Made by a program: the position numbers and the translations under genes. The notes beneath the pieces are model-generated. The model saw only the letters and a program-made list of their open reading frames with translations, did not search any database and was not told where the DNA came from. Positions 31,597-37,708 of a stretch of 37,708 nt of DNA are shown here, one piece after another; position 1 is the first letter of the stretch, and each line of letters opens with the position of its first letter. This DNA comes from Bacteroidales bacterium UBA1374 (GTDB lineage Bacteria; Bacteroidota; Bacteroidia; Bacteroidales; UBA932). The stretch spans positions 85,485-123,192 of the forward strand of contig DBRG01000018.1 in NCBI GenBank assembly GCA_002305545.1, given 5' to 3'.

Positions 31597-31604
31597 TATC
31601 TTTG
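31597..31604 (+). promoter_or_regulatory. -7 box of the KamA-like gene
   Basis: TATCTTTG in a T-rich stretch, 89 nt before the ATG at 31694. The long leader (31605-31693) shows no clear structure to me. Confidence 0.45.
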
Positions 31605-31693
31605 TGTGTCGCTGTTCAGGAGAATGGGCATTCTTCCATGTTTATACTCCCCAATCAGTGGTGTTTTTAACGGATTCATTAAAACATCTGACC

Positions 31694-33793
31694 ATGAAGA
31701 AACAGACTGACATTCTTGTCTTAAATAATCAACAATTAAAGAGATTGTTCTGCGGGCAATTCCCGGAACTTGTAAGTTTGGCAATGGAAAGCAGAACTAT
31801 TGAGCAGTTCAGGGAAAACCTGGAACGGTACATTGCAGAACATCCCAATCATGAAACCAAGGCTGCATTCAGCCTCCGGAGGCTGATCAACAACGATGGC
31901 ACTTACGTCCATGAATTATCTACAGAAAAAGATCTTGAGATCAGGACCATGACCCTTTTGTGGAAATGGCTGCAGGATGAGCCGAATGGCGGACCGGACG
32001 TTGCAATCAATACCGATTTCATTCTTGAGTTGTACCACCAGTTTGAGCTGCTGGAAAATCCAGAGGTCCTGAAACCATCGGAAACGAAAGTGATCAACTG
32101 GATGAGGAAATGGAAATCCGGGCTGAGTCCCCGGCTGGTACATATAAGGGAGGAAAACAAGGAACGTATCATCCGGATCCTTATGGCCAAAATTGAAAAC
32201 AGGCACACCGGAAAGTATGTCTTCCCAGATGGGATCTCTTATGTGGCCAAATTCAACATGGTGGATAAGTGGTGGGACGATTTCCGTTTCCAGCTGGCCA
32301 TGGCTGCCCGTAAGCCTTCGGATATAAACCTGATGCTGAACAACTCCCTGTCGGAGGAAACCATGAGTTTACTGAAGGAGGCACGGAATAAAGGCATTCC
32401 GACTTTTGCTACACCATATTATTTATCGCTGCTCGATGCTTCCAATCAGGCATACAACGACCTGGCAATAAGAAATTACGTGATCTATTCCAGGGAATTG
32501 GTCAACACGTTCGGGAGCATTGTAGCCTGGGAGCGGGAAGATCAGGTTGAACCCGGAACACCGAATGCTGCGGGTTGGATGTTGCCAAACCAGAACAGTA
32601 TTCACCGCCGCTATCCCGATGTGGCCATTCTTATACCGGATTCCATAGGAAGGGCTTGCGGCGGATTGTGTGCACCTTGCCAGAGAATGTATGATTTTCA
32701 GAACCAGCACCTTAATTTTGAATTGGAAAATCTAAAGCCGCAGGTGACATGGAATAAAAAGCTCAGAAAGCTAATGCACTATTTTGAAAAAGACACCCAG
32801 CTGAGGGATATTCTCATCACCGGAGGGGATGCCCTGATGAGCCAGAACAAAACCCTGAGAAACATGCTGGATGCGGTTTATAAAATGGCGCTGCGGAAAA
32901 AGAAAGCGAATAAAAAGCGCCCGGATGGGAAAAAGTATGCAGAAATGCAGCGGATCCGTCTCGGTTCAAGGCTTCTGGCTTACCTTCCCATGCGCGTGGA
33001 TGATGAACTGCTGGGTATCCTGCGTGAATTCAGGGAAAAAGCATCCAAAATCGGCTTCAGCCAATTCATTATTCAGACACATTTTGAGAGTCTCCTGGAA
33101 CTTACATTGGAGGCCAAACGGGCCATCAAGAAAATTCTTTCCACTGGCTGGATTATAACCAACCAGCTGGTTTTCACGGTGGCCGCCTCCAGGAGGGGCC
33201 ATACGGCACGTTTGAGACGGAAGCTAAACAAACTGGGGGTGGTTTGTTATTATACATTTACAGTCAAAGGTTTTGAAGAGAATTATGCCCTCTTTGCACC
33301 CAATTGCCGTTCCATCCAGGAGCGGGAAGAAGAAAAAGTATTTGGCCGGCTCACACCGGAACAGGAGGAGGCCTTGTGTAATTTGTTTGAAAAAAGTGGT
33401 AACATTTACAAGGATCTAAAGGATTTTCTGAAAGAACACAATTTGCCTTTCCTGGCAACTGATCGTAACATGTTAAACCTTCCGGCCATAGGTAAAAGCA
33501 TGACATTTGAAATGGTGGGCCTTACACCACAGGGAAAACGCATCCTAAGTTTTGATCATGACCGCACCCGCATGCACAGTCCAGTGATTGACAAAATGGA
33601 TGACGTCTATATTGTTGAAAACAAATCGGTAGCAGCCTACCTCAGGCAACTGGCAGAAATGGGAGAAAATCCCAACGATTATGCTACCATCTGGAGTTAT
33701 ACCACAGGGGAGACAGAGCCCTGCTTTGCAATATTTGAGTACCCCTGCTACGATTTTAATACTACTGCAGAGCTGACCAATTTCAGGATGTAG
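31694..33793 (+). CDS. KamA-like radical SAM protein (lysine 2,3-aminomutase family)
   Basis: The start at ATG 31694 (MKKQTDILVLNNQQ) is chosen over an open frame from 31604 that begins inside the promoter. The 699-residue protein has the radical SAM cluster motif CxxxCxxC (Cys322, Cys326, Cys329 in RACGGLCAPCQRMY) followed by the KamA-like region ILITGGDALMSQNKTL. It is much longer than classical lysine 2,3-aminomutase (about 415 residues): about 300 residues precede the radical SAM core. Classical KamA moves an amino group with SAM, an Fe-S cluster and PLP. The PLP lysine cannot be assigned with confidence here. No ablB acetyltransferase or lysine fermentation genes are nearby. The 3' end overlaps the convergent membrane gene by 11 bp. 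Confidence 0.85.
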   Translation: MKKQTDILVLNNQQLKRLFCGQFPELVSLAMESRTIEQFRENLERYIAEHPNHETKAAFSLRRLINNDGTYVHELSTEKDLEIRTMTLLWKWLQDEPNGGPDVAINTDFILELYHQFELLENPEVLKPSETKVINWMRKWKSGLSPRLVHIREENKERIIRILMAKIENRHTGKYVFPDGISYVAKFNMVDKWWDDFRFQLAMAARKPSDINLMLNNSLSEETMSLLKEARNKGIPTFATPYYLSLLDASNQAYNDLAIRNYVIYSRELVNTFGSIVAWEREDQVEPGTPNAAGWMLPNQNSIHRRYPDVAILIPDSIGRACGGLCAPCQRMYDFQNQHLNFELENLKPQVTWNKKLRKLMHYFEKDTQLRDILITGGDALMSQNKTLRNMLDAVYKMALRKKKANKKRPDGKKYAEMQRIRLGSRLLAYLPMRVDDELLGILREFREKASKIGFSQFIIQTHFESLLELTLEAKRAIKKILSTGWIITNQLVFTVAASRRGHTARLRRKLNKLGVVCYYTFTVKGFEENYALFAPNCRSIQEREEEKVFGRLTPEQEEALCNLFEKSGNIYKDLKDFLKEHNLPFLATDRNMLNLPAIGKSMTFEMVGLTPQGKRILSFDHDRTRMHSPVIDKMDDVYIVENKSVAAYLRQLAEMGENPNDYATIWSYTTGETEPCFAIFEYPCYDFNTTAELTNFRM

Positions 33794-34868
33794 CGAATAT
33801 CCAGGGAAACAGAAAAACAACAATTATCGTCCACAGCGCATATACCGGCAAATACAGGGCTGTGGTACGTTCTACCCGTTTCAGTTCTCTTTTTCCAAAT
33901 ACAGTCCTGAAAAGGTCAATAGCCATCAGCGCCAGGTGCACGAAAATCAGAAGATTTACGCCCAGAACCGCTGTTCTGTTTGGGGTAAGCCCGAATTCTC
34001 CCAGCCTGTATATGATGGCAGACAGGGCTACCACGTTGGTTATCAGTGTCACTGCAGTAAGCAGTAACAGCACAACAGGGGTGTAACTTTGTTTCTTTTC
34101 CGAGGCGGTTCCTGTAATGGAAAAAACAACCAATACCGTCACAACAGCCAGAAGCACATTGATCAGCATTAAGAACTCCCTGTCATTGAAGGGGCTTTTT
34201 CCGGAGACAAGCATTACTGTCAGAAAAACGACCTGAATGATGACTACCAGGGGAGTGAATATGTTGGCCACCAAAGGAATGATCTTATGGGTTATCCGGG
34301 GATACTTCTCAATGATGTAAGTTAGTGCAATGGGAGCAATGGCCACCCCGGTCATGGCGATATATTCCATGTAGAACTCTTCAATTTTCATGTCAATGGC
34401 AGAAAACAGGCCAATGGTCACTGCAGAGAGGATCATGCCTGCAATCATAAGCACTGCACCAAGAACGGCTATCTTGCCATTGTACTGGATGTAAACCATC
34501 CTTTTACCTATATCTTTTGTATCAAAACCGATGTACACCAGCCCGTAAAAACACCATAGCAGCAGTGGCATGTGCAGGTACACCAGTTGCATCACGTCCT
34601 TATTTATGTTTGCCGGCAATAGGTTGATGTACACAGTGCATATTGCAAAAAAGACGAGTGTTGCAACCAGGTGGCTCTTACGTAAAGTTTCCGCTGTCAG
34701 GATCACGTATAGGGCTATTCCAAGAAATACAAAAAGTACGACATTCTTTTCGTAAAAGAAAGAGACCCCGGCATCAAAACCGAAGATTTGAGGGATCCTT
34801 ATCAATGCGGCTACAAAAATCGAAATCCCTACCAGGATCATTATTTTTCTTTTTTCTGCTGTTTCCAT
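33783..34868 (-). CDS. Multi-pass membrane protein, DUF4153-like
   Basis: The 361-residue protein has about 10 or 11 hydrophobic segments and few charged loops. The C-terminal pattern (NLLIFVHLALMAIDLFRTVFG followed by TTALYLPVYALWTIIVVFLFPWIF) resembles the DUF4153 family of Bacteroidota. I cannot give a function. It stands alone on the minus strand, divergent from the ars operon with 145 bp between start codons, and its 3' end overlaps the KamA-like gene by 11 bp. No TAnnTTTG box is visible upstream. Confidence 0.7.
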   Translation of the reverse strand: METAEKRKIMILVGISIFVAALIRIPQIFGFDAGVSFFYEKNVVLFVFLGIALYVILTAETLRKSHLVATLVFFAICTVYINLLPANINKDVMQLVYLHMPLLLWCFYGLVYIGFDTKDIGKRMVYIQYNGKIAVLGAVLMIAGMILSAVTIGLFSAIDMKIEEFYMEYIAMTGVAIAPIALTYIIEKYPRITHKIIPLVANIFTPLVVIIQVVFLTVMLVSGKSPFNDREFLMLINVLLAVVTVLVVFSITGTASEKKQSYTPVVLLLLTAVTLITNVVALSAIIYRLGEFGLTPNRTAVLGVNLLIFVHLALMAIDLFRTVFGKRELKRVERTTALYLPVYALWTIIVVFLFPWIFATS

Positions 34869-34954
34869 AGTGCCGATATTTTAATACTGTAGAATAATCG
34901 ATTTAAAGCTAATACAAATCCTGTACCCGTTGATACTCTACTGTATGATTTTTA

Positions 34955-34972
34955 GTTCGTAAATATACGAAC
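34955..34972. promoter_or_regulatory. ArsR-type operator 1
   Basis: GTTCGTA-AATA-TACGAAC: perfect 7-bp arms. It lies about 16 bp upstream of the -7 box, in the -33 region of the ars promoter, and is expected to bind the ArsR-like repressor encoded 42 bp downstream. Confidence 0.75.
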
Positions 34973-34983
34973 ATATGGAATTA

Positions 34984-34999
34984 TTCGTATATTTGCGAA
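34984..34999. promoter_or_regulatory. ArsR-type operator 2 enclosing the -7 box
   Basis: TTCG-TATATTTG-CGAA: the same TTCG/CGAA ends as operator 1 at wider spacing, with the -7 box TATATTTG (34988-34995) exactly inside. Binding here would block the promoter directly. The -7 box ends 18 nt before the arsR ATG at 35014. Confidence 0.65.
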
Positions 35000-35013
35000 C
35001 ACAAAAAATATTT

Positions 35014-35328
35014 ATGACAGGGAAAAAATCTTATACCAATGAACAAAAAAGGCTGGCCCGTCTGGCTAAAGCCATGGGACATCCTGTACGCATCGCAATT
35101 ATTGAAATGTTGCTGAGCCAGTCATGCTGTTATCACGGAGACATGTCCGAGGTGATCCCCGTGGCCAAGAGTACGCTTTCACAACATCTTAATGAATTAA
35201 AAGATGCAGGCATTATTCAGGGGACAATTACTCCTCCGACCGTTAAGTATTGCATCAACAGGGAGAATTGGGCTGAAGCAGGAAAAATGTTTGAAAAATT
35301 ATTCACTAAAGACATCCACTATGAATGA
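35014..35328 (+). CDS. arsR: ArsR family metalloregulatory repressor
   Basis: The ATG at 35014 (MTGKKSYTNEQKRLARLAKAMG) follows the -7 box by 18 nt; the open frame from 34975 would start inside the operators. The 104-residue protein has a winged-helix domain of ArsR/SmtB type with LAKAMGHPVRIAIIEMLL and VAKSTLSQHLNELKDAGII (recognition helix). A cysteine-rich site, Cys38-Cys39-x-His41, lies where ArsR has CVC, which fits binding of trivalent arsenic or a soft metal. It should repress the operon until arsenite or a methylated form binds. It overlaps the arsM gene by 8 bp. Confidence 0.93.
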   Translation: MTGKKSYTNEQKRLARLAKAMGHPVRIAIIEMLLSQSCCYHGDMSEVIPVAKSTLSQHLNELKDAGIIQGTITPPTVKYCINRENWAEAGKMFEKLFTKDIHYE

Positions 35329-36094
35329 AGAAAAGATCAAAGACACTGTCCGAAGTAAATACGGACAGATCGTAAAAACTTCTTCGTGTTGCGGAACGGG
35401 GTGCTGTTCAAGTGGCGATATGCGGTTTACTATGAAAGAGGATTATAGTCACCTGAAAGGATATGAGAGCATTGCAGATTACGGTCTGGGTTGCGGTCTG
35501 CCTACCGAATATGCACAGATCAGGAAAGGGGATACCGTTATAGATTTGGGATCGGGTGCAGGGAATGATTGTTTTGTTGCCCGGGCCCTTACGGGGGAAA
35601 CCGGTCAGGTCATCGGGATAGATTTTACCCCGGAGATGGTGGAAAAGGCAAAATCGAACGCCTCGGCTCTTGGATACTCCAATGTAACTTTTCATAAGGG
35701 TGATATCGAGAATATGCCCCTCCCCGATCAATTGGCAGACGTGGTGATCAGCAATTGCGTACTGAACCTGCTGCCATCCAAGGATAAGATTTTTCATGAA
35801 ATATTCAGGATACTGAAACCGGGAGGACATTTTTGTATTTCCGACGTTGTTCTGACCGGTGAATTACCTGCCGCTCTGAAAGAAGACGTTGAATTCTATA
35901 CCGGTTGCATATCAGGAGCCATCCAGAAGGACCGGTACCTGGAATATATTGCCCGTGCCGGTTTTGTACAGGTGTCTATCCGGAAAGAAAATGAGATTAT
36001 CTTGCCAGACAATGTGGCTGGTCTCTCTGATGGAAGTTTTACCGTCCTTTCTATTACTGTGACGGGTGAAAAACCTTTGGATAAAAAAAAGTAA
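35321..36094 (+). CDS. arsM: Arsenite S-adenosylmethionine methyltransferase
   Basis: The ATG at 35321 lies inside the last codons of arsR (8-bp overlap). The 257-residue protein has an N-terminal Cys-rich segment (Cys23, Cys24, Cys28, Cys29), the LGCGLPTEYA motif, the SAM-binding VIDLGSGAGNDCFVA, GIDFTPEMVEKAK, then SNCVLNLLPSK and the YTGCISGAI segment. This set of Cys residues in DCF, NCV and GCISGA is typical of ArsM. Reaction: stepwise methylation of As(III) to mono- and dimethylarsenicals in the cytoplasm. Neighbours (ArsR, CxxC protein, ArsP-type permease) support the role. Confidence 0.93.
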   Translation: MNEEKIKDTVRSKYGQIVKTSSCCGTGCCSSGDMRFTMKEDYSHLKGYESIADYGLGCGLPTEYAQIRKGDTVIDLGSGAGNDCFVARALTGETGQVIGIDFTPEMVEKAKSNASALGYSNVTFHKGDIENMPLPDQLADVVISNCVLNLLPSKDKIFHEIFRILKPGGHFCISDVVLTGELPAALKEDVEFYTGCISGAIQKDRYLEYIARAGFVQVSIRKENEIILPDNVAGLSDGSFTVLSITVTGEKPLDKKK

Positions 36095-36101
36095 TGCAAT
36101 T

Positions 36102-36335
36102 ATGGAAATTAAAATTCTGGGGGCAGGTTGTGCCAAATGCAAAACCACTGTCGCCGTTGTTGAAAAAGTAGTTGCCGAGGCAAATATTGACGCGAATATT
36201 GAAAAAGTGGAGGACATGATGGAGATCATGAGTTACCAGGTGCTGTCTACCCCTGCAGTAGTTGTCGATGGGCAGGTAAAGATCAAAGGAAGGGTTCCAT
36301 CGGAATCGGAGGTTCGAAAAGCATTGGGATTATAG
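36102..36335 (+). CDS. Small thioredoxin-like redox protein (CxxC)
   Basis: The 77-residue protein begins MEIKILGAGCAKCKTTVAVV with a CAKC active-site pair (Cys10, Cys13), and has the cis-Pro segment LSTPAVVVDG of a thioredoxin fold. It is the small MTH895/TM0996-type, lacking the extra helices of true thioredoxin. It is 7 bp after arsM and 3 bp before the permease. Likely role (inference): electron donor that keeps arsenic trivalent during methylation or reduces methylated As(V), or a thiol carrier to the permease. Confidence 0.88.
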   Translation: MEIKILGAGCAKCKTTVAVVEKVVAEANIDANIEKVEDMMEIMSYQVLSTPAVVVDGQVKIKGRVPSESEVRKALGL

Positions 36336-36338
36336 ATA

Positions 36339-37679
36339 ATGGAATTGAAAAAGGAACTCAGGATCCTTTTCTGGATCCTGGCCGTCTTCATGGCTGTATT
36401 CTTTTTGCCCGTCGGTAGCCAGACTTTTCAGACAGCTTTAACTGCCATGTTGGACCTGGCAAAATGGTATGCCCGTGAACACGTTGTTTTATGCCTGTTA
36501 CCGGCCTTTTTCATAGCCGGGGTCATTTCGGTTTTTGTAAGCCAGGAAGCCGTGCTGAAATACTTCGGGGCCAATGCAAAAAAATGGCTTTCCTATACCG
36601 TGGCAAGTGTTTCGGGAGCGATCCTTGCCGTTTGTTCGTGCACCATTCTCCCGTTATTCTCGAGTATTTACAAACGGGGAGCAGGATTAGGCCCTGCTGT
36701 GGCTTTTTTGTATTCCGGTCCGGCAATCAGTATTTTATCCATAATCCTGACAGCCCGGATCCTTGGTTGGGAAATGGGCTTGGCCCGTACCATCGGTGCC
36801 ATTGCATTTGCCATAGTAATCGGTCTGCTAATGGCCTTCATATACAGGAAGGAAGAGAAGGTGAAAAAGAACGAGCAAATGAACTTTCCTCCGGTACAGG
36901 AAAAACGTCCATTAGGACAGACCGCTATTCATTTTTTCACTTTGGTGGCCATCCTGGTTTTTGCAAACTGGGGAAAACCCGCAGCAGGAGATACTACCAG
37001 TGTATGGTATTACCTGTTTTCATTCAAGTGGTTTATAACCGGCGGTTTAGCTTTACTACTATGTTATTCATTGGTCCGTTTTCTAAAGATCAAGTGGTAC
37101 TGGGTTTTACTGGGAGCCGTTGCTACAGCAGGGTCCATCATACCAGCTAAAGCATTTATTGCAAATCCTGCTTTTGTTCCACTGGTACCTATGATTACAG
37201 GAATCATCTCTCTGAGCCTGATGACTTTGCTGGACAAGCATAATGAAGAAAACAGGGAGTGGACACTGTCTGCGTGGGGCTTTGCCAAACAGATCATGCC
37301 TTTATTGGCGGCAGGTGTTTTCATCGCAGGTTTCCTGCTGGGATCCACACATGAGAACACCGCAATTCCGGGCATCATACCCAACCGTTGGATTGAATGG
37401 GCTGTAGGAGGAAATTCGCTGTTGTCCAATTTCTTTGCAAGTTTCTCCGGGGCATTCATGTACTTTGCCACTCTGACCGAAGTTCCGATTGTTCAGGGTT
37501 TACTGGCATCTGGCATGGGCAAGGGTCCGGCCCTGGCTTTGTTGCTGGCAGGTCCTTCGCTATCCCTGCCCAGTATGCTTGTAATAAGCAAGGTGATGGG
37601 AGTAAAAAAGACTATCGTATACATAGGGCTGGTCGTTATTATGGCTACGCTGTCGGGATATGTGTACGGGCTGCTGTAA
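36339..37679 (+). CDS. ArsP/SO_0444-type permease (UPF0718)
   Basis: The 446-residue membrane protein has about ten hydrophobic segments and the permease signature AVCSCTILPLFSSIYKRGAG followed by LGPAVAFLYSGPAISILSI, repeated in simplified form near the C-terminus (GKGPALALLLAGPSLSLPSML). The Cys-Ser-Cys pair is the feature that in ArsP binds trivalent methylated arsenicals. ArsP relatives export methylarsenite and roxarsone-type compounds; the SO_0444 relatives are linked to Cu/Zn efflux. Position directly after arsR, arsM and a dithiol protein favours an arsenical. The complete gene ends 29 bp before the window edge; what follows is not visible. Confidence 0.88.
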   Translation: MELKKELRILFWILAVFMAVFFLPVGSQTFQTALTAMLDLAKWYAREHVVLCLLPAFFIAGVISVFVSQEAVLKYFGANAKKWLSYTVASVSGAILAVCSCTILPLFSSIYKRGAGLGPAVAFLYSGPAISILSIILTARILGWEMGLARTIGAIAFAIVIGLLMAFIYRKEEKVKKNEQMNFPPVQEKRPLGQTAIHFFTLVAILVFANWGKPAAGDTTSVWYYLFSFKWFITGGLALLLCYSLVRFLKIKWYWVLLGAVATAGSIIPAKAFIANPAFVPLVPMITGIISLSLMTLLDKHNEENREWTLSAWGFAKQIMPLLAAGVFIAGFLLGSTHENTAIPGIIPNRWIEWAVGGNSLLSNFFASFSGAFMYFATLTEVPIVQGLLASGMGKGPALALLLAGPSLSLPSMLVISKVMGVKKTIVYIGLVVIMATLSGYVYGLL

Positions 37680-37708
37680 ATAGAGGGATTACCTTCGCGC
37701 CTGCGGCG

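Overview
The window reads as a chromosomal segment of a Bacteroidota bacterium, probably a fibre-degrading, anaerobic Bacteroidales/Marinilabiliales-type organism. The evidence is the promoter style (TAnnTTTG -7 boxes upstream of many genes), an M56 sensor protease fused to a TonB C-terminal domain, SPII-type lipoproteins, GH3 and GH53 glycosidases, and a 699-residue KamA-like radical SAM protein. Genes are tightly packed. All four tail-to-tail gene pairs overlap at their 3' ends.

Layout. 1-5085 (+): 3' part of an M1 aminopeptidase, a secreted GH3 beta-glucosidase, and a D-2-hydroxyacid dehydrogenase. 5033-7437 (-): a BlaI repressor, M56/TonB protease and lipoprotein peptide deformylase operon, driven from a promoter carrying two matching operator palindromes (7465-7503). 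7506-9205 (-): umuDC-type SOS mutagenesis operon. 9206-10425: a 1.2-kb gene-free stretch packed with inverted repeats. It holds one multi-hairpin block, one 113-nt palindromic element, a tandem array of four related ~100-nt palindromic elements at ~120-nt period, small hairpins, a perfect 28-bp hairpin, and a thrice-repeated CCTCGGCTTAAA-type motif. I cannot match this region to a known family and consider it the best candidate for something undescribed. 10426-10983 (-): rplS and tRNA-Arg(ACG) with a clear promoter and intrinsic terminator. 10990-17566 (-): dnaK-grpE-dnaJ followed without gaps by a secreted M23 peptidase and AnmK. 17684-18382 (+): an RluA-type pseudouridine synthase. 18366-21731 (-): creatininase-like amidohydrolase, gmk, nadD and the bifunctional NAD(P)HX repair enzyme. 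21802-23585 (+): class II aldolase and an SDR. 23556-25253 (-): MarC-type membrane protein and a lipoprotein GH53 galactanase. 25314-31576 (+): M28 peptidase, then lipoprotein serpin, HxxxD acyltransferase, zinc-ribbon membrane protein and aldehyde dehydrogenase. 31694-33793 (+): KamA-like radical SAM protein. 33783-34868 (-): DUF4153-like membrane protein. 35014-37679 (+): an arsenic methylation/efflux operon (arsR, arsM, small CxxC thioredoxin-like protein, ArsP/SO_0444-type permease) with two ArsR-like palindromes at its promoter.

How the genes work together. The secreted GH3 and GH53 enzymes fit plant polysaccharide use. M1, M28, the serpin and M23 act on or around peptides and the cell envelope. 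The ars operon is laid out so that a sensor repressor controls methylation of arsenite and export of a methylated product, with a dithiol protein as likely reductant. The BlaI/M56 operon looks like an envelope-stress or antibiotic-responsive switch with an unusual exported deformylase as its third product. All assignments come from reading motifs by eye; no database search was run.
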